Assembly (NCBI GenBank): GCA_031216915.1
Contig: CM062297.1
Coordinates: 531,424,971-531,488,970, forward strand
Reading direction: 5' to 3'
Length of the DNA: 64,000 bases
From: Pictodentalium vernedei
Taxonomy: Eukaryota; Mollusca; Scaphopoda; Dentaliida; Dentaliidae
A program made the translations under genes and the position numbers. Under the pieces are notes generated by a model, which was not told the origin of the DNA, did no database searches, and saw only the letters and a program-made list of their open reading frames with translations. This document shows, piece after piece, positions 19,335-29,029 of the stretch (position 1 is its first letter; every line of letters starts with the position of its first letter).

Positions 19335-22260
19335 TGGCTCAAACCTCTATCGCGTACCGGTTGGCGGAAGGTTGTCGAGCTTTTCTCAAGAATGGGCGTC
19401 GATTACGGATGACCCTTGGGTGAGAGGAGTGACTTCGGAAGGTCTAAAGATATCCTTCAAACGAAAGCCTCCATTGACTCGAAGTCCAAAGTGGACTCAA
19501 CTTCCGTCAAATCCGCAGAAAAGAGACGCTCTGTTATCAGAGGTGCAGTCTCTTTTAATGAAGAATGCGGTAGAGGTCGTAGAAAACCAGGAAACTCCGG
19601 GATTCTACAGCCATCTGTTTCTGGTTCCGAAACCAGACAGCTCGTTCCGTACAGTCATAGATTTGAGCTGGATAAACAAGCTGATCGTCGCTCCGAAATT
19701 TTATATGGAGACGATTCGGTCGGTCAGAGCGAGTATTCGGGTGAACGATTATGCAACAAGCATAGATCTCAAAGATGCGTACTTTCACGTCATGGTACAT
19801 CCGACATTCCGAAAGTATCTACGCTTCGCAGTCCTAGGAGTGGTGTATCAATTCCGGGCGATGTGCTTCGGATTGAATCTAGCACCTTTGGCTTTCACTC
19901 GGGTAATGAACTCGGTAATGATCTATTTCCGAGCTCATTCGTCTGCGGTAACGTCGGCCTACCTGGACGACATTCTTCAGAGGTACGGCAACGAGTTAAC
20001 GCTTCAGAACGATGTTCAGAATCTACTTCTATTGCTCCGACGTCTCGGTTTTATAGTAAACGAGGAGAAGTCGGATCTGGTGCCGTCCAAGTCATTCACT
20101 CATCTGGGAATGAGCTTCGAGACGCACAACAATCTCGTTCATCTGCCGTTAACCAGAGCGAAATTAGTCAGTTGTTACGCTCGCTATTGTCTGCACGCAG
20201 ACAAAGTCACAGCGAGAGAATTTATGAGACTGATAGGTCTGTGCGGAGCCGCTGCGGATCTCATTCCGATGGGGCGGTTACGCACACGTCCTCTCCAAAT
20301 TTTCTTGACTCAGAATTGGAGTGTGAAAATTCATTCGCTCGACGAAGACGTTCTCTTGTCAGATCAAGTGAAACAAGAGATTCAGACTTGGGCAAACATT
20401 CAGTGGTTAACTCAGGGAGTTCCGCTGCAGTTGCCGGATCCGAGTTTTACCATTATGACGGATGCCAGTCAAACAGGTTGGGGTGCATCATTAATCCCAA
20501 CGGATTCGAGATGCCAGGGTCTTTGGGATCCGCAATTCCTGTGCAAGCACATAAACATCAAGGAAATGATGTCAATCTGGCTTGCGTTACGTCACTGGAT
20601 GGACATTATTCACAGTGCTCATGTCCAAATCTTATCCGACAATACGACAGTAGTGGCGTATATACGGAATCAGGGAGGCACTCATTCAGTTCCGTTGTTC
20701 AATCTAACGGAAAGAATCCTTCTGTTTGCGCTAGAACATCACGTTCTTCTTTCGGTCCGTCACATACCGGGTCGTCTGAATGTGCTAGCAGACTCCCTTT
20801 CACGAAAGGGTCGCTTGTTGCCGTCGGAATGGACTCTCAACAAACAAGTATTCAATCAGATTTGCTACCAATGGGAACGGCCAATGATAGACTTATTTGC
20901 GACACATCTCAACAATCAGTTGCAGACGTATGTGTCTCCGTGTCCGGATCCAAGAGCATTTGCAGTAGACGCTCTGTCAATCCCTTGGGACGGAATGATA
21001 GGGTATGCGTATCCTCCAGCGCCATTAATTCAACAAGTATTGCTAAAGATAAAACAATCTCAATGCAAGATTCTGTTGGTAGCATCTCTGTCGCCACCTC
21101 AGGTGTCTGTTGTGGGACCTACCGCGAAAGCTTCCTCCACGGGAGGATCTTCTTTCGCAGGGGAAATCGCGCCAACTCCATCACAACCCGCAAGGTCTCA
21201 ACCTTCATGTTTTTCCGTTGTGCGGTCCTTCTTGCATGGCAAGCACTTTACAGGACGAGTAGTGGACGCGATTTCTAACTGTAGGAGGACCTCCTCTTCG
21301 CTAAACTATGCGGCTAAGTGGAAGGTTTTTCGTCGTTGGTGTAGGGATCATTCTGTAGATATATTCGATCCCTCTATACCAGACATTGCAAACTTTCTAG
21401 TATACTTGTTTGACGAAATCAAACTGCAGCCTGTTACTATTAAGGGTTATAGGTCTATGTTATCTGATACCTATGCACATCATGATAGTTTACAAATTGG
21501 ATCTAATGTCTCTTTATCTAAGTTGGTTAGAAACTTTTCGATAAATAGACCCAGAACTCTTAGATTAATTCCTAAATGGAATTTAGCTTGGGTTCTTCTT
21601 AAATTGAAGGAAAAGCCATTTGAACCTCTTGGGACAGTAGATTTCAAATTCTTATCTTATAAGACAGCTTTTCTCTTAGCTTTCTCTTCTGCTAGAAGAG
21701 TCAGTGAGCTTCATGCACTGTCGGTGGATGATTCTCACTATCGTAGTGTCGGGAACACTATCACCTTCACTACTAATGTGGGTTTTTTAGCTAAGAATCA
21801 GGCTCCTAATAAATATCCGGAACCTATTGTTATTAAGGCTCTTCCGTCTTCAGACGGGCGTAGGCCTTTACTCTGTCCTGTTAGAGCGTTACGTATCTAT
21901 AAACAGAGATCTCAGTTTATCAGAAAGGGACGGAAATGTTTCTTTCTGTCTTTGATGCCTGATAGAAAGGACATTTCGGTCCATTCTATTGCTAGATGGA
22001 TTCAATTAACTATCCGTACTGCTTATGAGAGTTTATCTTCTTCTCAGCAGTCTGTGCTTAAGATTTCCGCTCATGAAGTAAGAGCTCTTGCTACTTCTTG
22101 GGCTTATGCTAATAGTGTTGCTATTACAGATTTAATGAAGGCTGCTTATTGGTCTCAGCCATCCACATTCACGAATTTTTATCTCAGAAATATTGAGTCC
22201 ATTTCTGGAGACCTGCATTGTTTAGGTCCGTTATCTGTTGCTCAGAATGTCGTCCACTAA
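19276..22260 (+). CDS. DIRS RT - RNase H - tyrosine recombinase fusion ORF, copy 1
   Basis: The 994-residue frame carries RT motifs SIDLKDAYFH (162-171) and YLDD (229-232). RNase H motifs are MTDASQTGWG (394-403), INIKE (426-430), LSDNTT (453-458) and HIPGRLNVLADSLSR (496-510). A DLFATHLNN...YPPAP segment (about 539-583) is typical of the methyltransferase-like region between RNase H and YR in DIRS elements. The YR catalytic set is Arg808 (RRVSEL), His933 and Arg936 (HEVR), and Tyr969 (NFYLR). In copy 2, RT-RH and YR are in different overlapping frames; a 20-bp deletion near 21098 puts them in one frame here and removes the usual RT-RH C-terminus. RT carries Ser123 and Thr126 where copy 2 has Gly and Pro (DGSFRPVIDL), so RT function is doubtful. 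The start codon is uncertain because the frame overlaps the end of gag. Confidence 0.85.
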   Translation: MQVVEDVVSPTAGLAGPGGDGSNLYRVPVGGRLSSFSQEWASITDDPWVRGVTSEGLKISFKRKPPLTRSPKWTQLPSNPQKRDALLSEVQSLLMKNAVEVVENQETPGFYSHLFLVPKPDSSFRTVIDLSWINKLIVAPKFYMETIRSVRASIRVNDYATSIDLKDAYFHVMVHPTFRKYLRFAVLGVVYQFRAMCFGLNLAPLAFTRVMNSVMIYFRAHSSAVTSAYLDDILQRYGNELTLQNDVQNLLLLLRRLGFIVNEEKSDLVPSKSFTHLGMSFETHNNLVHLPLTRAKLVSCYARYCLHADKVTAREFMRLIGLCGAAADLIPMGRLRTRPLQIFLTQNWSVKIHSLDEDVLLSDQVKQEIQTWANIQWLTQGVPLQLPDPSFTIMTDASQTGWGASLIPTDSRCQGLWDPQFLCKHINIKEMMSIWLALRHWMDIIHSAHVQILSDNTTVVAYIRNQGGTHSVPLFNLTERILLFALEHHVLLSVRHIPGRLNVLADSLSRKGRLLPSEWTLNKQVFNQICYQWERPMIDLFATHLNNQLQTYVSPCPDPRAFAVDALSIPWDGMIGYAYPPAPLIQQVLLKIKQSQCKILLVASLSPPQVSVVGPTAKASSTGGSSFAGEIAPTPSQPARSQPSCFSVVRSFLHGKHFTGRVVDAISNCRRTSSSLNYAAKWKVFRRWCRDHSVDIFDPSIPDIANFLVYLFDEIKLQPVTIKGYRSMLSDTYAHHDSLQIGSNVSLSKLVRNFSINRPRTLRLIPKWNLAWVLLKLKEKPFEPLGTVDFKFLSYKTAFLLAFSSARRVSELHALSVDDSHYRSVGNTITFTTNVGFLAKNQAPNKYPEPIVIKALPSSDGRRPLLCPVRALRIYKQRSQFIRKGRKCFFLSLMPDRKDISVHSIARWIQLTIRTAYESLSSSQQSVLKISAHEVRALATSWAYANSVAITDLMKAAYWSQPSTFTNFYLRNIESISGDLHCLGPLSVAQNVVH

Positions 22261-22857
22261 ACAGTTGCAACTATAGTTATGCAGGCTTTCTGTTCCGGCA
22301 GTGACTCTGTCCGGCTGCCCTCTTCGCTCTGGGCTATTTGACCCAGGGGAAGGGGGGGGGGGGGGGTGGGGATGTTCCCTTAGGTCACCTGCTTTATAGT
22401 GAAAAGCAAGGGAATGCCTCCTCCAAGTCAGTATTTCTGAGTCGTTTCCGGGATGGTTTTAAAGTGTAATATTAATGTTAAAATTCATTCATGTCTTATT
22501 TTTAAAGTGTAGCTCGATGTGAAGCATTTGTATATGTCAAGTGTCAAACGGGCTTTAATATACAATACTCGGACACTTTTAAATGACTATAAAGAGTCTC
22601 AGTTCTCTGGACTACTTTATTTATTGGCTTACTTTAAAAATAATTAGTATAAGGGATATACTGAATGTTAATAGAGAACATGAATGTTATTGTGCTCAAT
22701 TATTAAGGGTAGTGTATCTTTCTAATTTAATATTAAATAAGAAAGATACATGTAAAGCCTAATACTCCTTTTCTCCTTAAGGGGTTACCTCTTTACCATA
22801 TAGTTGAGCTTATTGGATTTTCCTCTATGTCCTAGGCCCTCCAGCCTGTTTACTATT
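22261..22857 (+). other. DIRS copy 1 3' untranslated region with G-run
   Basis: Follows the YR stop. It contains a run of 14 G near 22350 after tgacccaggggaa, then AT-rich sequence up to the ICR. The run length differs between copies. Confidence 0.7.
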
Positions 22858-22946
22858 CAGCTAAGTCTGGGTCATTGGTACAGTATAAAAATGTTAAAAA
22901 ATTTATAGTAATTTATATATTTTTTATACTTACCAATGACCCAGAC
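22858..22946. other. DIRS ICR, copy 1
   Basis: 22858-22892 is the reverse complement of the left terminus (ends gtataaaaat). 22893-22946 is the reverse complement of the right terminus (starts gttaaaaaat). The junction thus predicts element ends ATTTTTATAC and TTTTTTAAC, exactly those observed. The ICR serves to align the two cDNA ends during circle formation in the accepted DIRS model. Confidence 0.9.
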
Positions 22947-23022
22947 GGGGATGGCCCTCCCTGGAGTTGGGAACTCTTGCCTCCCCGCTGAGTACATAGC
23001 GCTGACCAGGCACTGCCAGTAA

Positions 23023-23253
23023 GAATGATAATTGGCGCCAATTTCGGGACGTCCGTGTCACTGTGCATGCGCAGTGGGGGCGTAGTATGGAGGTCCTTTA
23101 GGACATGATTTCTTTTTGTTTTGGATGCAAATTTTGGGGATTGGGGGGCAAAATTTGTGTTTGGACCTGGTTTTGTTAGAGTTAGCACCAGCTAGCTAAG
23201 TCTGGGTCATTGGTAAGTATAAAAAATATATAAATTACTATAAATTTTTTAAC
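23023..23253. repeat. DIRS right ITR, copy 1
   Basis: Inverted copy of the left ITR with a terminal extension (about 23232-23253, ending ttttttaac). The NRF-1-like palindrome has one change here (ctgtgcatgcgcag). Confidence 0.9.
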
Positions 23254-24028
23254 ATTCATAAATTCCCGTCAGATAGTTCTTTCGACCAAGCTGACCCGTT
23301 CATTAATTCAGATTTCTACCTCGGACACAACGCTCGCGGAAATTCAATTATACTTAGTCAGATCCGACTTTAACTTGCATAACTCTAATATTCCTAAACA
23401 TACTAATACATACACTAGCATATAACTCGCACCACCCTTCACGAATCACGCGCACAATAAAAGATCCCCACCAATGATAACAAACCCTCTTGTGCACCGA
23501 ATCGCAAAAATGAACCGGTCAGCGGGCTCAAGAACAATCTAGACGGGTATAAAAAGAGAGGCAACCACACTTGTATTTGAACTGAATTATAACCGATCTT
23601 GTCTGAAATTATCGTCACAGGCGCTTTCCGGAAATCAACCCCATGACGATCCCTACGAATGAACACACAAAACTCAATTTCCCGGATCCATATCTCAAGC
23701 GGCAATTCCCCAACATCAGGGAAATGACGCAATTATAAAAAGAATTATTGCAATACAAGCCAATACAGCTCATATGACGGTTCAATGCTCATGCAGCCAA
23801 ATATGTACAAAATATGAATTTTTGGTACCACCATAGATACCCATCAAAGGCAGTTCCAAGTCGAAGGTTGGATTATAAGCGCAAAATCCAAACTCAAATC
23901 TATACAACAACTATCGTGCTTAACACAAAATTTACACACCAAGCCCACGCGAACTGCCAATCTAACGTCAAATGTCAAGTAGGTTGCCAGAAAAAAAAAT
24001 TAAAGTAAGAAAAAAAAAAAAAAAAAAA
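23254..24028 (-). other. Gypsy internal DNA between the integrase and SGNH ORFs
   Basis: About 775 bp. A 97-codon minus-strand frame (23439-23732) lacks recognisable motifs and is not called as a gene. The A-rich stretch at 23990-24028 follows the integrase stop. The same DNA is at 42255-43029. Confidence 0.5.
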
Positions 24029-24901
24029 TTAATAAAATACAAATTCTTGAGAACCTTGTCGGCGTGGTCGCCGGAGGGTGCGACCACGCCTACTAGTCGG
24101 ACCTTCATCGAGGAACGTCTCCTCCTCCCCAGGACTCTCCACCGAGGACCTGTCTATATTATTTTCGTTCGAACTATCAGGTATGGGACACATGGGGGCA
24201 CCCAAATCCGAATTAACCACCTCTGACTTACGTGTGTAACATTTCTTCAAACGGTTGAAATGTACAACTTGTGGTTTACCTCCCCCGACACGAACCACAA
24301 GGTAATTTGCATCCGAGAGTTTGCTTTTTCTGATATAGGGACCGACCCAAAATTTAGCAAATTTTGAGGTTTGGCCTTTATTCACTCTAGGTAAATAAAG
24401 CCAAACCTTATCCCCAACAGTCAAAGGTTTGCCGAAAACTCGTTTGTCGTAAATTTTCTTTCTTCTTCTAATCTCAGAATTACATTTCGCCGAAACTAAC
24501 TGGAAAATTTGGGCTAGACGACCCTCTAAATCACTGACATACTGTGAGGGAGCACAATCCCTATCAGGAGTCTTACCAGCAATTAACTCTGTAGGTAAAG
24601 TAATTTCTCTACCAAACATGACACTAAAGGGAGTGAACCCCATAGTTTCATGTTTGGCGCTCCTATAGGCCATCATGGCAAATGGAAGATAATATTCCCA
24701 GTTGCTGTGATTGTCTTCTACAAAGCAGGCTAACATAGCCGCTAAGGTTCTGTTAAACCTCTCAACTTGGCCGTCACTTTGAGGCATATAAGGAGAGGTA
24801 CGAGTCTTCTTAATCTCAAAATAGTGACAAACTTCTTGAAATAGATCTGACTCCGGGATATACATATAGTCTTCCAACTCTTGACTAATTCCACTAGCCA
24901 T
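24029..24901 (-). pseudogene. Gypsy polyprotein remnant: leader joined to integrase C-terminus (unit 1)
   Basis: The open frame starts MASGISQELED directly behind the primer binding site, so its N-terminus is probably the start of gag. After about 18 residues it becomes gypsy integrase: ESDLFQEVCHYFEIKKT, then MPQSDGQVERFNRTL with the last catalytic Glu of the DDE triad, then the GPY/F module (KFWVGPYIRKSKL) and a chromodomain-less tail. The first two catalytic Asp, RT, RNase H and protease are absent, so a large deletion fused gag to integrase in frame. It may still be translated but cannot be a working integrase. The frame is also open for 13 codons upstream of the chosen Met. Unit 2 carries the same fusion. 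Confidence 0.8.
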
Positions 24902-25050
24902 TTTTTTTTTATAAGGATTATGTCTCAACAAATATATCAATTCACCACAACGACTTCAATTACAGCCCTATAACAACCCTGTCCTCAAACACCAAAGAAC
25001 CGAACTAAAATAATAAATTCTTTTATCAAAAGTGTCAATTTATAATTAAT

Positions 25051-25066
25051 CCTGTCGGCGACGCCA
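25051..25066 (-). other. Primer binding site of gypsy unit 1
   Basis: The minus strand reads TGGCGTCGCCGACAGG, six bases inside LTR2. TGG at the start pairs with the CCA end of a tRNA, and the position is as expected for a gypsy element. The tRNA was not identified. Confidence 0.65.
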
Positions 25067-25072
25067 AAAATC

Positions 25073-26075
25073 TGTAACGACACTGATCTAACCCCGCCTA
25101 GACCCTTCCTCTGCGCCGACACTCTAGGCCCAAACTCACTTACAAGAAGTGAGTTCCAGCAGACAGCCTCGCACAGAAGTCAAGCAAGATCTAGCCGTAC
25201 ACAAATTTGTTGTCTGGGGTTTCTGCAGGTTCCTTCCTAAATAGGGATTAGTTTCCTTTCTCAGTCACCTAGGACTGTCACAAACGTTTAACGCTGCCTT
25301 GGCACCCCCTCTTGTGCCATTGCTCTCGGCTCGAACCCACTTATAAGAAATGAGTTCTAGCCGACAGCCCCGTCGCAAAAGCCAACCAAGGGTAATCATA
25401 CACATAGGTGAATTTAAAGGGCATGTTTCAAATCCACTATTGAACCGCGTTTAATGATAAAAAAAATAATATCCGGTCAAGGGCTCTTTGAAAGGGCTAT
25501 AAGCTGGAAAAAAAAACAAACAACAACAAATGGCGAGAGATTTAAATATATATATTAATTTAACATTTATTACAATTCCCCCTATTACTATTTCAACTTC
25601 GGAGGAAGTCACATGGAATTTTGGAATTTCATTTTTCATATTTCAATTGGCATGTACAACTACATCTCCACTCTATAGGTAGAAACAAATTTATTCTACC
25701 GTCTATTAGGTATTCACTTTTCAGGCCATAACCACTGTTTCGATCACCAAGTCCCACTTCCCCGGCAAAAGAGTTACATACCAAACATCAATGATTTTTT
25801 TATAAATATTACGGCTGCTACCACCCTTGGCTAAAGAAGGAGAGCGCTCAGGCTGCTACCACCCTTGGCTAAAGAAGGGGAGCGCTACACAGGTCAAAAC
25901 CAAAAGTTCCAACACCCGAAACTCTCTACCAGTGGAAGGGTTACGCCAACAATCGTATAAAACTATGAATTTTCATATCAAGAGCTGTTCAATCTGAATC
26001 CCTCGCGCTCACAAATTTTGTCTACACATCAAAAATTTAGGCCGTTACACCAAACAGCCTGCCTGTCGTATCTCA
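25073..26075 (-). repeat. LTR2 of gypsy array (shared middle LTR)
   Basis: 1003 bp with the same TG...CA ends as LTR1. It serves at once as 5' LTR of unit 1 and 3' LTR of unit 2, the signature of a tandem formed by recombination between LTRs. Two bases where LTR1 differs (aaccccgcc and gagcgcta) agree with LTR3. Confidence 0.85.
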
Positions 26076-27369
26076 CCTTCTTCCCCCTTAAATAAAAATA
26101 CGCATTTCAAAGGATTGAATCGTGCCAATGAATGCGACCATAAAATTCCGTAAAGATGCCAAATGGGATGGGCGGAGTTTCAAATCTATCAACCCTCCGA
26201 AACTCGTCGTACGCCGAATTTCATCGATTAGACCGAGGCTTCTCACAACTAAATAAGATGCATCGGGCTAATCGTAATAAACTTGTCCTTTTACTAAATT
26301 AATAGAGCCGTCATTGGGAATTCAGCGTAGGACGAGGATCAGAATTCCATGATATAGTGACCGGCCCCGATGGGGAGTTAATCTGGAGGAGAGTACAAAA
26401 GTACAACCTACCTCCACGAAGTCCCGATGTGTTCTCCAAAAGTATTGGGAGTCAACCCAATCACTTCGACTTCCAGATCACCAATAATCTGTGCGTGTTC
26501 ACATTGATTACCACATGAGTTGTTTTCACCTCGACGATCAACAAGAGACAATCAGCCGACATGGAAATTAACCCATTTTTCTATCTCTCACTAATGTGTG
26601 CGAAAACTTAAGGCCACCACAAAGTGATTTAACACCTTCAATATCGAAGCGACCAATTCGCCTTCGTACACAAGATTCATGCACACACACCTACACATAT
26701 ATATATATTTATATATATACATATTTATAGGCTTGTGTGCACATATCCTATGTATGGTAATTTCTAATATGTATTTTCCTTTTTTTTCCTTACACTACCC
26801 CCACCCCAGGATTCAACGTCCCCGTTGAAAAATAAAAGGGGGAGATATTTACAACCCTCCGTAAAAGATAAAAGTAAAAAGACTTCTAATAATGAGTATT
26901 AGATGTTGTTGGTTGGTTCCCCATGGGACAACTACAATTTCTAAATAATAAATTTTTTTCAAATGACATACTAAATAGGGTTCCGTTTAGGACCAATTGT
27001 TACGCTTTAGGCCGAAATAGGTCCCCGACCAGTACTGAAACCAGCACTGCCTGAAGCCGTCTTTGATATGCCGCAGGAGATAGAAAACGTCAGATTGGAC
27101 CCATTCAAGCATAAAACAACAACCTTTAATTTTATGGTCCCAACCAGAACCCCAGCATATATATCAAACGATATTTATTCCAATAATTTAAGAAAAAAAA
27201 TACTTTGATTTCATAGATGAAAGTTCTCTTGGAACTTATACCTTCCTCGAATGAAATGACTATTCTTAGGTATACAATTTACCTTTTATATCGTTAAATC
27301 TATTCATTATGCTTTTACAAATATTTTCCAAATCTCAAGAAACTTAGGTGCTTATACTGAAAGTATTAT
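26076..27369 (-). other. Gypsy 3' internal region, unit 2
   Basis: Near-identical duplicate of 14199-15492, starting with the same polypurine tract (26076-26089). No ORF of note. Confidence 0.7.
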
Positions 27370-27885
27370 TCAATTAGAGGAGCTTTGTTCCTCCAAGACT
27401 AAAGCAAGATGTCTTGCATAAAGAAACTGGCCCAAGTCATTCAAGTGCACTCCATCTATAGAAAAATGCATACAGGATACTTTAAACAAAGACTTATATA
27501 CCACATTTGGGCCTGAAAGAGTTCCATAGAACTGAGTAATAGCCGCCCTCCGTAGTTCGAATAGGGTGCCAGACACTCTGGTCTTTATCCGAGGAAACAG
27601 ACCCAATATCCAATATAATAATCGTTTTAACGCCTTGGCGTAATAAATGCTTAATGAGTCTTTCAACATATAGTTTATAATGTTCAAATGGAAGTTGTCA
27701 CTGTCCAAATCATTCTCACCAGCCTGCACTAGTACAGTTTTTGCACCAACACAATGAATCTGTTCCAAATATTGAAGTTTTGCTCCAGGGATTCCATACA
27801 TTTTAATCGACTTCAGACGATCAGGAAGTTTCCCTGTCCATGTTCCAATTTTTCTCACGAACGAATGTCCAAATACCATCTCCAT
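27370..27885 (-). CDS. SGNH-hydrolase-like protein in gypsy env position (unit 2)
   Basis: The 171-residue protein is the same as that of 15493-16008, with Ser8, Gly34, Asn58, Asp144 and His147 all intact. DIRS copy 2 is inserted 55 bp upstream of the start, on the far side of the splice-acceptor-like tract (27890-27903). The tract itself is preserved, but the ORF is now separated from the rest of the gypsy element by two DIRS elements, so normal spliced expression is unlikely in this unit. Because the duplication is recent, the two identical ORFs are not by themselves evidence of selection. Confidence 0.75.
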   Translation of the reverse strand: MEMVFGHSFVRKIGTWTGKLPDRLKSIKMYGIPGAKLQYLEQIHCVGAKTVLVQAGENDLDSDNFHLNIINYMLKDSLSIYYAKALKRLLYWILGLFPRIKTRVSGTLFELRRAAITQFYGTLSGPNVVYKSLFKVSCMHFSIDGVHLNDLGQFLYARHLALVLEEQSSSN

Positions 27886-27940
27886 TATGCTATAAGGAAA
27901 AAGTTACACAGAGAACAGTATCTGGATATAAAAATATCAT

Positions 27941-28141
27941 ATTTTTATACTGTACCAATGACCCAGACTTTGCTGGTGCTAACTCCACAAAAACCAGGGC
28001 CAAACACAAATTTTGCCCCCCAATCCCCAAAATTTGCATCCAAAACAAAAAGAAATCATGTCCTAAAGGACCTCCATAGTACGACTCTACTGCGCATGCG
28101 CAGTGACGCAGTCGTCCCGAAATTGGCGCCAAATATCATTC
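27941..28141. repeat. DIRS left ITR, copy 2
   Basis: Starts atttttatactgtaccaatg and is complementary to 34839-35045. It contains GCGCATGCGC at 28092-28101. Confidence 0.9.
28092..28101. promoter_or_regulatory. NRF-1/EWG-like palindrome, copy 2 left ITR
   Basis: Perfect GCGCATGCGC inside ctgcgcatgcgcag. The mirrored site in the right ITR is at 34879-34888 and is also perfect. Confidence 0.4.
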
Positions 28142-29029
28142 TCTGTTTGGCCCTTCATCAGTCAACATCTCACTGATCTTTGTGCTTGTAAATCTCAGTT
28201 TAAAGGATGCCAGACACGTAATTCTTGGAGAAAATGTGATTCTAAGGAGGATAGAAGGAGGAGAGGAAAAAAGAAGTGGCAAAAAATAATCAGGGCTGTA
28301 CTTAAAATTTTTTGTTAAAATTATGTTAAGTTGCCTATTTTCGAGGCAAACGCCTCTTGTTGTCATTCTTGCTAATTGTTGCACTGCTTATTCAGTGTTT
28401 CCTCTCCCCTAACCTTCTAAAGTCCCCCCTTGCAATTCTCCCATGCTTTTGGCATATTTTTGAGAAGTTTCATTTCTAAAATTTCCCTGGGAGAGTTGCT
28501 TGGTTACAGAATGTTTTCTGTTATTTTCCCCATAGTTACGTTTTCACCCATGGGTGTATAACGTTTGTGTTCTGCATCTTCCATCTGATGTTCTGCAGAT
28601 TCTCCCCTGGGAGTCTCTGTTTTGCATCAGATAGAGTGTAATTGAGGACTGATTCCGGGCCAGTTTTTTCAGTGCCTGGAGTCATGTTTTCTTCTGTGTT
28701 TACACTGTTTGTTTTCATTGGCAACAGCCTTTTTTGAGGGGGGCTGTTTGTCTTTGAGGTAGTTTATCTCATTATAAGATACATTTATATTATCCGAAAG
28801 TGTCTCATTAATTATTTTATATAATTTTAAAATTTTTGACCACACTTTGCCATCGGATCCATCGGGGCTCAACGTTACTTTTCAGCAACTTGGGCTTCTC
28901 TGAAAAAATATTTTTTCAAAATTATTTTGTTTTGCAATTGTTTTTTCATTTATTAATGGATCATGTTATTATGTATCTTTGTGTCAGGGGTTTTTGCGAG
29001 TAACTAGGACTTATTGTTGTTCCTTCACA
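28142..29029 (+). other. DIRS copy 2 5' leader
   Basis: About 0.9 kb, closely similar to 16343-17233 with scattered substitutions and small indels. There is no ORF of interest. The minus-strand short frames here are chance. Confidence 0.6.

Larger units (their letters stand above)
16138..23253 (+). mobile_element. DIRS element copy 1, full length, frameshifted
   Basis: The 7116-bp element has a left ITR (16138-16342), a gag-like ORF with two frameshifts, RT-RNase H fused to the YR in one ORF, a G-run, an ICR and a right ITR ending ...ttttttaac at 23253. The termini are fixed independently by the ICR junction. The flanks are aactcat on the left and attcata on the right, with no target duplication, as expected for YR integration. 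The element is nested in gypsy unit 1 on the opposite strand. It is nearly identical to copy 3 (35140-42254) because both descend from the tandem duplication of the host unit. Confidence 0.9.
13196..25072 (-). mobile_element. Ty3/gypsy unit 1 (LTR1 plus internal region) with nested DIRS copy 1
   Basis: Read on the minus strand from LTR2, the order is primer binding site (25051-25066), an ORF holding the integrase C-terminus, a non-coding stretch, an SGNH-like ORF, a polypurine tract and LTR1. Without the nested DIRS copy the internal region is only about 3.8 kb. RT, RNase H and protease are missing, so this is an internally deleted element. DIRS copy 1 sits between the integrase and SGNH ORFs. 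The same unit is repeated from 25073 and shares LTR2, giving a tandem array. Confidence 0.8.

Noticed and set aside
19416..21278. 620-codon ORF as an independent gene in DIRS copy 1 (and 38419-40281 in copy 3)
   Set aside because: It overlaps RT-RNase H in another frame, is Ser/Arg-rich without motifs, and changes faster than the RT frame.
23439..23732. 97-codon minus-strand ORF in the gypsy internal region
   Set aside because: No motif and no start context. Its presence in both units only reflects duplication.
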